Source of the DNA: a virus
Virus record (IMG/VR): IMGVR_UViG_3300048591_000011
Coordinates: 1-24,191 of that record
Direction: 5' to 3' (one strand)
DNA length: 24,191 bases
Part shown: positions 1-7,412 of the stretch, one piece after another
Layout: each line of letters opens with the position of its first letter
Numbering within the stretch: position 1 is the stretch's first letter
The notes under the pieces: generated by a model
What the model was told of the DNA's origin: nothing
Database searches by the model: none
The model's input: only the letters and a program-made list of their open reading frames with translations
Made by a program: the position numbers and the translations under genes

Positions 1-1860
1 CTTCATTCTGTTATCACGTCCAAGAGCTTGGATATCCTCAAGAGGACCATCTCTCCAGAACGGAGCATAAGTATTCTTGTAGTAGTCTCTAGCCGCCGTG
101 GCTGCTTCTTTAACATCAGGACGACCACTGGCAGCAAGATAATCCAGTTGTTTATCAGAGATAATCTTTTTTAATTTACTTAATTCTCTTGCTTTACCAT
201 AATCTCCACTTACACGAAACTTTGTAATTTCATCTGTGAGTTCAAAGTTAGCAAACTCATTAAGTTTCTTGAAGTTATCATCTAAGTTCTTGAGTTTATC
301 AGAGAGGTTTTTAGGAAGATAATCCATATAGCTTTCGACACTATCCCAGATATTAGGATCAATTTGTGCATCATCAGGAATGGCTGCATAAAGATCATCC
401 TTAGTTTTAGTCATAATATCAGAAGCTTCATTGATGTTATCAACAATCTGATCTACTCTCTTGTTTTGGACAGAAGAAAGATCAATGTTAACTTCATCAC
501 CTAACTCTTTTAGTTTCTCACCAAACGTAGGATCATTTTTAATTAAATCAGTGATATCATCTTGGGACTGAACAATTTGTCTTTCGACATCAAGTACTTC
601 ATCACCCATTGCAGTGATGTCATCAAGAACAGCACCTTGAATTGCTCCCTTACTTTCATCAGCAGCCTGTACACCACCAGCTAAATCCTCAGTAGTATTT
701 AATAAACGCTCTGTTTCCATGGCAGGTTTATGCATAGCAGTCTCAAGCTCAGGAGAACCCTTGCCTTCTGCACCAGCACGAATACCTCTGGCCCTGGCTT
801 TAGTTACTTCATCGCCTTCACCAAGACCCTCTTCGAGAGCAGACATGGTATCACGCTTAAAACCAACCTCGCCAATATCATCATTGACTGTGAAGAAGGT
901 GTCAGAATTCTTTTGAATGATGTTAATGATTTCATCTTTTCTAGCCTCTATCATTTCGATAGTATCACCATCTTGAATTTGATAAACTCTGGAAAGAATA
1001 TCATCAACAAGAGTTTTCTTCATTCCATGAGTATTACCAAGATTAGCAATAGGTTGAATGATAAAGTCATTAACAAGTTTACTAGTTCCAACCATAGCTC
1101 TGCCAGCAGCTTCACCACCAGCAGCTAACGCAATAGCATCACCAAGAAGATTAACTCTCTTCTTTAATAGTTCTTCACTAAAGGCTCCGTTGTCATCTTC
1201 ACCAAGACCTTCCCAGATCAGACCATTTTGTCCGATAAGAATAGAATCTGTCTCAGCATCTTGACCGACAGCAGCACCACCTTCAGCAAATAAGCTTTTA
1301 ACAGCAGTAACTACCATCTTTTGTTTATTTGAAGCTTTTGCTAGTCCACTAACAATGCCAGATGTGACCTTAGTACCTAGGCCAAGTCCACCAGCAAAAC
1401 CTCCAGCGACTTCACCACCAGTAGTAAATAAATCACCACTAATCGATCCTTCTCTGGGAGATTCATATTTAGGGACACTTTGCCTAAAAGACTCTGCTCT
1501 ATTTTGTCCTGTTAAGAAATCTGTAGCAGCGAGGCCAGTTTCTGCAATATTAGCAGGGACGTTAGACAGACCACCAACAAAGTCTTGGAAACTAGGTGGA
1601 ATACCTGCCTCCATACCAGAACCTTCAAAATTCCATTTAGGAGACTCTACAGGAACTTCTGGTTGAGGTTGTGATTCAGGGGCAAGAGGCTCTTCGGAAA
1701 AAGCCCCTGTACCCTGTAGAAAGTCTGTAGCATCTACACCTTGAGGTTGATCAGCAGGATTACCAAGCATCTGTTGAAGAGCCTGATAAGCCCCTTGTTC
1801 ATTAGCACCTTCTACTTCATAAATAGAACCATCTGGTGCCTCAATTTCAAATACTGCCAT
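1..1860 (-). CDS. Large putative internal virion / DNA-ejection protein, C-terminus cut by window edge
   Basis: The frame is open from the ATG at 1860 to the window edge with no stop, giving at least 620 residues. The N-terminus reads MAVFEIEAPDGSIYEVEGA and continues with GAYQALQQML. I recall this short PDG..YEV.GA..GA..AL pattern at the start of many large podovirus internal or ejection proteins. A Pro/Gln/Glu-rich linker follows (about residues 35-75), then Gly/Ala-rich helical segments (about 140-165 and 240-260) that could be membrane-active, then a long charged helical region. The start overlaps the stop of the upstream gene as TAATG. The last-gene position in the structural series fits T7 gp16-like proteins, but no lytic transglycosylase motif is visible in the part present. 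The role is inferred from size, position and composition. Confidence 0.65.
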   Translation of the reverse strand, partial: MAVFEIEAPDGSIYEVEGANEQGAYQALQQMLGNPADQPQGVDATDFLQGTGAFSEEPLAPESQPQPEVPVESPKWNFEGSGMEAGIPPSFQDFVGGLSNVPANIAETGLAATDFLTGQNRAESFRQSVPKYESPREGSISGDLFTTGGEVAGGFAGGLGLGTKVTSGIVSGLAKASNKQKMVVTAVKSLFAEGGAAVGQDAETDSILIGQNGLIWEGLGEDDNGAFSEELLKKRVNLLGDAIALAAGGEAAGRAMVGTSKLVNDFIIQPIANLGNTHGMKKTLVDDILSRVYQIQDGDTIEMIEARKDEIINIIQKNSDTFFTVNDDIGEVGFKRDTMSALEEGLGEGDEVTKARARGIRAGAEGKGSPELETAMHKPAMETERLLNTTEDLAGGVQAADESKGAIQGAVLDDITAMGDEVLDVERQIVQSQDDITDLIKNDPTFGEKLKELGDEVNIDLSSVQNKRVDQIVDNINEASDIMTKTKDDLYAAIPDDAQIDPNIWDSVESYMDYLPKNLSDKLKNLDDNFKKLNEFANFELTDEITKFRVSGDYGKARELSKLKKIISDKQLDYLAASGRPDVKEAATAARDYYKNTYAPFWRDGPLEDIQALGRDNRMK

Positions 1861-3596
1861 TAGTTTTTCTTTCTAATTTTGTATCCATTAATCTCTACTG
1901 CTCCACTTGGAGAAGTGTTGATTTTTGCGCTATCTCTAAAGATTTGCCAAGCTCTTTGGATTTTAGTATTACTATTGGTGCTAAGGCTTTCATCCATCGG
2001 AGTAGTTTCAAAGTGCTTAGGAGTATAACCCCAATAGTCACCAAACGCTCTGATAGAAGGATGCTGTTGAAGACTACTACCCATGAGATCAACTTCATTG
2101 ACAGAACCAGTCAAAATAAGACCTAAGTTCTGTCTGAATTTATCAACAGTGGTACCTTGTCCAACTGCATCCATAAAGACTTTTCTTTCAGGTTCAGATA
2201 GACTTCTACCTTCTTGACCCTTCATAGAAGCGATATCATAAGCAAGAAGAGCTTTCTGAACTTCAAATAAACCCTTGGCAGTAGCTAAATCATTACCAGC
2301 AGTGCCGAGTAAATCTTGAAGTCTCTTTTCCTGTTGCTGTAACCAAGCTTTATTCTTAGGATCAAGTTCACCACCATCAGATGCAGTCTTAGTAACATAG
2401 TTTGCACCGACGGCAATTTCTTGAATCCACTTTTGAGCACCAGAAAAAGCACCAGCAGTGATATCGGCGAGGACTGCACCATTAGTCATTTCAACTAATT
2501 CATTCATATTGGCAGCTTTGTCTAATGCACTAATAGTGGCATTTTGAGACTTACGATATTCCTCGAAAGGCTTATCAACCTCTTTAGTCACAGCCTGAAC
2601 TGCATCGTACTCTTCTTTAGAAACAGGCATGACTTTACCTTGCACTGGTTGACCAGTAATAGAGTCAATCCATTGACCATTATCATCCTGATTAGCACGA
2701 ACAGTAGTTTCATAGCCATTAGGACCAAAGACATTCACAGGAGCATCTCTGGTAATAAGACCCTCTGATTCTGCTTTCTTTTGTGCCTTAAATGCTTCTG
2801 CACTCTTTAAGATTTTAACACGTCTATCAGCAATATCTATACGTCCTGGATCACCAGAATCCATAGCGTGCATTTGTTCAAGAAGGGCCTCTTCTAGAGT
2901 ATTAAACTTATCAGGCTCAGGAGTCTTCTTCTTAGTGTATTTAATTTTAGCTGCTTGCATGACAGGAGAATTGAAATCGCTTCTCATGATTTTATCAAAA
3001 TCTTCACGAGAACTCTTTGTTATATCCATAACCTGTTGTTCAACTTCACCAATACGTCTGGCATCTCTTTTAGCAGCCATGCCCGGAAGCATTTTATCCA
3101 TGAAGCCTGCTTGAGACTCTAGAGGATTAATTGGTGCTTGTGGAGCAGGGCCAGTGGCTTGAGTAGCACCAGCAACGCTAGTAGGATCACCAGAAGGAGA
3201 ATTGGTAACAGAAGGACTGGACAAACCAGCATCCATCATCTGAGCATCTTCAGTCTGAGCAGGTTCAGGAGTAGAAGGAAGTTCAGCAGAAGGACTAGCC
3301 ATTTCGAACTCACCACCAGCAATAAGCTCTTGGATATCGTCACCGTTGAGGCCAGAACTTAACCATTCATACATCTTAGGCCAGAGCTTTTCGTCTCCAG
3401 CAAAATCTCGAGCATAGGTCTTTGCAGCCCGAATTCTCTTAGAGTCTTCAGACTTTTGCTCTTCATATTTTTCTCTACGAGTAAGAAACTCATTGTAAGT
3501 GAGTTTAAACATGTCGTCTTTCTTTTTGGCTCTACGCTCCATACCAGAGTTAAAACTCTCAGCAAAAGCGGGGCCAAAACCAGCCATAAAACCCAT
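1860..3596 (-). CDS. Putative virion structural / internal protein (578 aa)
   Basis: I cannot assign a named family. The N-terminus (MGFMAGFGPAFAESFNSGME) is a short hydrophobic, amphipathic stretch followed by a strongly charged helix (about 20-65). It resembles the starts of internal virion proteins in marine podoviruses and cyanophages as I remember them. A disordered Pro/Ser/Thr/Ala linker spans about 100-160. The rest is helical and Lys/Glu/Gln-rich, and near residue 470 it carries GQEGRSLSEPERK, a motif type I associate with phage structural proteins of this kind. It overlaps both neighbours as TAATG, so it is probably translated in step with the 171-aa and the large left-edge protein. 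An ejection or core role is inference from position. Confidence 0.6.
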   Translation of the reverse strand: MGFMAGFGPAFAESFNSGMERRAKKKDDMFKLTYNEFLTRREKYEEQKSEDSKRIRAAKTYARDFAGDEKLWPKMYEWLSSGLNGDDIQELIAGGEFEMASPSAELPSTPEPAQTEDAQMMDAGLSSPSVTNSPSGDPTSVAGATQATGPAPQAPINPLESQAGFMDKMLPGMAAKRDARRIGEVEQQVMDITKSSREDFDKIMRSDFNSPVMQAAKIKYTKKKTPEPDKFNTLEEALLEQMHAMDSGDPGRIDIADRRVKILKSAEAFKAQKKAESEGLITRDAPVNVFGPNGYETTVRANQDDNGQWIDSITGQPVQGKVMPVSKEEYDAVQAVTKEVDKPFEEYRKSQNATISALDKAANMNELVEMTNGAVLADITAGAFSGAQKWIQEIAVGANYVTKTASDGGELDPKNKAWLQQQEKRLQDLLGTAGNDLATAKGLFEVQKALLAYDIASMKGQEGRSLSEPERKVFMDAVGQGTTVDKFRQNLGLILTGSVNEVDLMGSSLQQHPSIRAFGDYWGYTPKHFETTPMDESLSTNSNTKIQRAWQIFRDSAKINTSPSGAVEINGYKIRKKN

Positions 3597-4111
3597 TAGA
3601 TTTCCTCACTCATTTCTTCTGATGCACCAGCCATACCCATAAAACCACCACCTTCAGATTGTTCTTGAATAACAGGAAGTTGTTCTTGAACATTTTGGCT
3701 AACACTGGCAGCCTTTTTCTTATTGATTTTCTTCAATTCACTAAAGAAAGCCTTGGTCGGAACGGGTTTAGTACCATCAATACCAAGATTGTATTCGATA
3801 TCATAACCTTTGGCCATAAGACAAATGATGTGGGAAATAGGACCAGCCATAATAATACCCATGTCAATAGTCCATTTGCCCTGAGAAACTCCAGACATGA
3901 TGGCCATTTCAGTTAAGGCATCCACCGGAACTCCTAATTCCAACATAGTAAGAAGACCAATAGAACCCTCTTCTGAGGTTAGTTTTTCCATTGCAGCTTC
4001 AATAGCTTTGTCTAAATCAGTGAACTCCGGTGGTCTATGCCACGGTAGATTTTTTGTATCCCTAAGAAAGTTTTCTCCGGGGATAGGACCATCAAAGGGA
4101 TCAATCGCCAT
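3596..4111 (-). CDS. Conserved-looking phage protein of unknown function (171 aa)
   Basis: The N-terminus MAIDPFDGPIPGENF followed by KNLPWHRPPEF is a recognisable pattern (PIPG, then PW.RPP) that I recall from hypothetical proteins in the structural clusters of other marine phages. Nobody's functional assignment is known to me. A moderately hydrophobic central stretch (about 80-100, MGIIMAGPISHIICLMAKGY) might be a membrane-associated helix or buried core. The C-terminus is Lys-rich, then Gln/Glu/Gly/Met-rich and probably flexible. It overlaps the 50-aa gene upstream and the 578-aa gene downstream as TAATG. It may be a chaperone, a minor virion protein, or an assembly factor for the large proteins around it. 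Confidence 0.6.
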   Translation of the reverse strand: MAIDPFDGPIPGENFLRDTKNLPWHRPPEFTDLDKAIEAAMEKLTSEEGSIGLLTMLELGVPVDALTEMAIMSGVSQGKWTIDMGIIMAGPISHIICLMAKGYDIEYNLGIDGTKPVPTKAFFSELKKINKKKAASVSQNVQEQLPVIQEQSEGGGFMGMAGASEEMSEEI

Positions 4112-4263
4112 TATTTTTTATCTCCTAGAAATTCTTTTTCAAGACTGTCCATGTACTTCTTATTATACTTAGGTGGCTTGACTTTAGATAAAGCACCAAG
4201 CTCTTTGTCTTTCCAATAAGCTTTCATAGATTTTCTAATAGCTTCTGTAATCATTTTATCCAT
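4111..4263 (-). CDS. Small basic protein, unknown function (50 aa)
   Basis: This short gene fills the space between the 803-aa and 171-aa genes. It begins MDKMITEAIRKSMKAYWKDK and ends in KEFLGDKK followed by TAA, and its stop overlaps the next start as TAATG, the junction type used throughout this series. An AAGGA ribosome binding site lies about 6 bases before the ATG, inside the space after the upstream stop. It is rich in Lys and Tyr and has no membrane segment. Coding support comes from perfect junction geometry, the ribosome binding site and the lack of any other explanation for the interval. Its function is unknown. Confidence 0.65.
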   Translation of the reverse strand: MDKMITEAIRKSMKAYWKDKELGALSKVKPPKYNKKYMDSLEKEFLGDKK

Positions 4264-4273
4264 TTGTTAATCC

Positions 4274-6685
4274 TTAGAACAACCAATCAAAGAATGAGCT
4301 AGCACCTTGTCCAACGATAGAACCAATAAGACTACCAGTACCAGCACTGTCGGCAGCATCACTTTGTAACTGCGCTTGTAGACGAGTTACAGCGATAGCA
4401 TTTCTTCTATTAGCTTCATTCTCTGTGGACTGCCACAGGTAACCAAGCATATTATCTGAACGATCCCAAATCTGATTTAGTTGTTCAGTAGAAAGACCAA
4501 CCATGTTCTTTACATCGGTAGCAGCAGCTTCAAAGGCTTGTTGATTCTCAGTGAGAGTAACTGTCTGACGCCACTTAGCGTTAGAAACGTCAATGTTATA
4601 CTGCATATTTCTATAGAACTGTTCTCTTTGGTTTTCAAGACCAGCATTGAACTGAGCCATTTGATTACGCTCAGAAGCATTGAAACGTCCTTGAGCATTA
4701 GCCTCAGAGACATTTAAACCAGTCATGTCATTGCTCTCAGAGGCATTAAACCTATCTTGAGCATTGGCACTGTCGGCATTAAAGCGACTTTGCTGGTTTG
4801 CCTCAGTCATATTCAGTGCAGTCATATCATTAGTTTCGGCTGCATTAAATCTATTCTGAGCATTAGCTTCAGTGGTATTAAACCTAGACTGAGAGTTACT
4901 CTGATCTACATTGAATTGTGTCATCTGATTACGTTGAACAGTATTCAAGGCAGTCATGTCATTTCGTGCCTGAGCATTAAAACGAGCCTGAGAATTATAT
5001 TGGTCAGAGTTAAACTGACGCATATTGTTTATTTCAGAAACGTTAAATTGCTTCATGGTATTAGTCTGGTTTGCATTAAACTGACTAACCTGAGTACCTA
5101 ACTCATCGTAGAAACGATCCATCTCATTTTGAGACTGAGCAGTAAAAAGACGTTGAGCATTAATCTGCTTACCATCTTCAAACAGAGCTTGAACTCTATT
5201 CTGATTATTAATAACGGCAGCCTGTTGTCTGTTGTTCAGATTGGCTAAATCCATTTGTAGGAAAGCCTGAGAATTCTGAACAGCAGCAGCCAAACGAGCA
5301 TCCATATTCTGGGACTCTAATTTCGCAAGAACATTAGCCCTGTTAATCGTGGACTGTTGTTTGTTGTCCAAATTTTGTAGCGTTAGTGTTTGGAAGAACT
5401 GTGCATCTTGCTGAGCAATAGGAAGTGATGCTTCAAGGAGTGCCTGAGCCATAGCGGCAGTAGCAGCAGTTCCAGTCATACCAGAGAAACTGGCAATTCT
5501 GGAGACATTACGTGCAGTAGCCTGTGCCCAAGAAGGAATCTTGGGGTTACCCTGTGCATCAACAAACTGGCTTTGAAGAGCCTCAATTTGTCCTTGAAGA
5601 GTAGTCTTAGGGTCAACTTCACTAGGGTCTAAGGAAGCGTGTTCCTTAAGGGCTTCGCCTGCAATACTTTGATCAAACGTTTGCATGTCAGTAGTGACAG
5701 CATTAGGATCAATCTGAGCACCTTGACTTACAGTACCTTGAGCAGCAGTCATATCCTGAGCAGCTACATCACCATAAATCTCATGGGCCTGATAAGTATT
5801 GGTTGCACCCTGTTGGGCAGCTTGTGCTTGTGCAGCAGGACCAGTCGTAGCGGCAGTAGCCGTAGAGGTAGCCGCAGTAGTGGCTTGACCTGTAGCAGTC
5901 TGACCTTGAGCAGTTGTAGCAGCAGTGGTGTCAGCATTCGCAGCAGTACCCTGTGCAGTATCAGCAACAGTAGTGTTTGCTAAAGCCGTGTCACCTTGAG
6001 CCGTGCCAGTAATACTCACATTAGCGTTAGTACCACTAGGGTCCATAGGATCGGCAGGAGCAATATTAGTACCTTCGGCATTAGGGTCAATACCCGGAAG
6101 GTTCTCAGACAATTGCATATCGTCATTGAAGAAAGTACCTGGATCAGTAACTAATTGACCAGCATAATCCACAACGTTGGTTTGCCCCGGAATATCAGGA
6201 TCAGGAGTACCCGGAACTACCTGAGTAGTTTGAGTAGGATCATTTGGTAGAACAGGCGTGGGAGTAGGGGTCGGAGTGGGAGTAGGCGTTGGTGTAGGAG
6301 TCGGGGTGGGAGTAGGTTGACCGGGCTGAGAACCCCAACCAGTATCACCTTCACCGGGGGGATTATCAGTTTGGCCCCAGCCACCCATATCCATACCACC
6401 CCAGCCACCTCCACCACCACCTTGGCCGTCATTGGGGCTAATACCACCATTGTTAGGGCTTACAGGATTGGTAGGTTTATCAAAAGTAGCAGTGGGACCT
6501 CTGACCTCACCATTAACCGTAGGGTTGATAAAACGAGGATCAGGGTTCGGATTGGGAACAGGAACTGGTTGATCAGGGGCTACATTACCACGAGCAATAG
6601 CTTGATCTCTGGAGGCTTGATACACATTTCTAAGAGTTTGGGGTAAAGCCATCCATTCATTGTAAGGAAGTAAAGAATAATCCAT
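4274..6685 (-). CDS. Large repeat-rich putative virion protein with 11-residue repeats (803 aa)
   Basis: The protein has clear zones. Residues 35-120 are Pro/Asn/Gly-rich. Residues 124-144 are a Thr-Pro dipeptide run. Residues 220-290 are Ala/Thr/Gln-rich low complexity. Residues 400-530 are Gln/Asn-rich helix. Residues 535-699 are 15 consecutive 11-residue units of the type (Q/R/A/G)(F/L)N....N.(M/Q)., with no insertion or deletion. Residues 700-770 are helical, and the C-terminus is Gly/Ser-rich ending in the hydrophobic SSFFDWLF. An 11-residue period suits a long, slightly right-handed coiled coil or helical bundle. It lies just after the lysis genes and before other likely ejection proteins, so a core, ejection-conduit or fibre role is plausible. 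A specific function cannot be read from the sequence. Confidence 0.7.
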   Translation of the reverse strand: MDYSLLPYNEWMALPQTLRNVYQASRDQAIARGNVAPDQPVPVPNPNPDPRFINPTVNGEVRGPTATFDKPTNPVSPNNGGISPNDGQGGGGGGWGGMDMGGWGQTDNPPGEGDTGWGSQPGQPTPTPTPTPTPTPTPTPTPTPVLPNDPTQTTQVVPGTPDPDIPGQTNVVDYAGQLVTDPGTFFNDDMQLSENLPGIDPNAEGTNIAPADPMDPSGTNANVSITGTAQGDTALANTTVADTAQGTAANADTTAATTAQGQTATGQATTAATSTATAATTGPAAQAQAAQQGATNTYQAHEIYGDVAAQDMTAAQGTVSQGAQIDPNAVTTDMQTFDQSIAGEALKEHASLDPSEVDPKTTLQGQIEALQSQFVDAQGNPKIPSWAQATARNVSRIASFSGMTGTAATAAMAQALLEASLPIAQQDAQFFQTLTLQNLDNKQQSTINRANVLAKLESQNMDARLAAAVQNSQAFLQMDLANLNNRQQAAVINNQNRVQALFEDGKQINAQRLFTAQSQNEMDRFYDELGTQVSQFNANQTNTMKQFNVSEINNMRQFNSDQYNSQARFNAQARNDMTALNTVQRNQMTQFNVDQSNSQSRFNTTEANAQNRFNAAETNDMTALNMTEANQQSRFNADSANAQDRFNASESNDMTGLNVSEANAQGRFNASERNQMAQFNAGLENQREQFYRNMQYNIDVSNAKWRQTVTLTENQQAFEAAATDVKNMVGLSTEQLNQIWDRSDNMLGYLWQSTENEANRRNAIAVTRLQAQLQSDAADSAGTGSLIGSIVGQGASSFFDWLF
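4589..5083 (-). repeat. Coding array of 15 tandem 33-bp (11-residue) repeats
   Basis: These are residues 535-699 of the 803-aa protein. Units begin at residues 535, 546, 557, 568, 579, 590, 601, 612, 623, 634, 645, 656, 667, 678 and 689, each with F or L at unit position 2 and Asn at position 3 in nearly all, and Asn at position 8 in most. NDMT followed by ALN or GLN recurs at unit starts 579, 623 and 656, which suggests duplications of multi-unit blocks. Weaker 11-residue spacing may extend back to about residue 434. Confidence 0.9.
6254..6316 (-). repeat. Thr-Pro dipeptide run in the 803-aa protein
   Basis: About ten consecutive Pro-Thr pairs (residues 124-144). At DNA level the codons vary: CCT, CCC, CCG and CCA for Pro, and ACT, ACC, ACA and ACG for Thr. 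It is therefore not a clean DNA microsatellite. A stiff, extended linker is the likely physical role. Confidence 0.9.
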
Positions 6686-6687
6686 AT

Positions 6688-6873
6688 TTATTTCACCGTG
6701 AATAAGAGGGCATGGAATTTATCCCAAAGTGCCCATATTGTTAAAACACCACCACCTACAATCCAAATCCAATTAGATTTAAGTTTGTTTGTTAGTGTGT
6801 CATATGCGATACGTTCACTTGCGATTTTCTTTAGAGCTTCTAACTCTTTCTTGTCAAATTCTTCTTGGCTCAT
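6688..6873 (-). CDS. Small single-pass membrane protein in the lysis cluster (61 aa)
   Basis: The first 33 residues are charged and helical (MSQEEFDKKELEALKKIASE...). A hydrophobic helix follows at about 34-51 (NWIWIVGGGVLTIWALW), and the tail is short. The start overlaps the stop of the holin-like gene as ATGA, so the two are probably co-translated. A small protein with a soluble helix and one membrane segment next to a holin could be an accessory holin, antiholin or spanin-like factor. There is no lipobox and no paired outer-membrane lipoprotein is seen here, so spanin is not supported. Lysis involvement is inferred from location. Confidence 0.65.
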   Translation of the reverse strand: MSQEEFDKKELEALKKIASERIAYDTLTNKLKSNWIWIVGGGVLTIWALWDKFHALLFTVK

Positions 6874-7238
6874 TTGAATAACCCCTTTATTCCACTAGTA
6901 AAGAAGTAACCACCAAGACAAATCATCATCACACTATAAAGCTCAGGAGAAAGTGGATCAGTAGTGCCCAGTCCTAACATCTTATCCCAAACAACTAATT
7001 TGCAGTTGTAGAGAATAAAAGGTACAGACCAGCCGATACGAATCCATCGCTCATAGGGGTCACTCTGTGCAGCAAGTATTGTAGTTTTTCTAGCTTCGAG
7101 AGTGGCAATTCTCTCTTCTGCTGCAATACGTTCTTGTTCTGTTTGTGCATTAATCTTGGACTGGTATGCATTAGTTAAGTCCTTTGTGACTTGACCAAGG
7201 GCAGTCGTGAATAGTTTTCCTAAGATTGTCCATATCAT
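6870..7238 (-). CDS. Holin-like membrane protein, resembles the 3-TM GTA/phage holin family
   Basis: The 122 residues show an N-terminal amphipathic or hydrophobic helix (about 1-17), a charged coiled-coil stretch (25-55, Glu/Arg/Ala-rich), a hydrophobic helix (about 67-85, IGWSVPFILYNCKLVVW), a loop with LGLGTTDPLSPEL, and a last hydrophobic helix (about 100-117). The block from SDPYERWIR through KLVVWDK and the TDPLS loop matches my memory of the holin family first linked to gene transfer agent release. Such proteins permeabilise the inner membrane so that the endolysin reaches peptidoglycan. It lies two genes after the endolysin, with TAATG and ATGA overlaps on its two sides. Confidence 0.7.
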   Translation of the reverse strand: MIWTILGKLFTTALGQVTKDLTNAYQSKINAQTEQERIAAEERIATLEARKTTILAAQSDPYERWIRIGWSVPFILYNCKLVVWDKMLGLGTTDPLSPELYSVMMICLGGYFFTSGIKGLFK

Positions 7239-7411
7239 TATTTTGTCTTATTAAAATAACGAGAGTAAAGAACCCAACCTAAAGTAAAGGCTGCCATTCC
7301 TGCACCAACCAAGGGCTCAATCAATCCCTCATCTAAACCTTTTGAAGTAACTAAATAAGTTGCAACAGAGATAAGAGAATATCTAGTTAGAATTTCTAGT
7401 GCTTCTTTCAT
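7238..7411 (-). CDS. Small two-helix membrane protein after the endolysin (57 aa)
   Basis: This gene fills the interval between the endolysin and the holin-like gene. It starts MKEALEILTRYSLISVATYL and ends SRYFNKTK. There are two hydrophobic stretches, at about residues 11-24 and 34-50, with a short loop carrying Lys, Asp and Glu. A strong AGGAGGT ribosome binding site precedes the ATG and lies within the last codons of the endolysin gene. Its TAA overlaps the next ATG as TAATG. Size, two membrane helices and placement between endolysin and holin suggest a second holin or a holin regulator. This is an inference, as no family is recognised. Confidence 0.75.
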   Translation of the reverse strand: MKEALEILTRYSLISVATYLVTSKGLDEGLIEPLVGAGMAAFTLGWVLYSRYFNKTK

Positions 7412-7412
7412 T

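Noticed and set aside
4589-5083. CRISPR-like array, given the 33-base period
   Set aside because: The period is a coding one with no conserved DNA repeat or unique spacers. Identity is at protein level.
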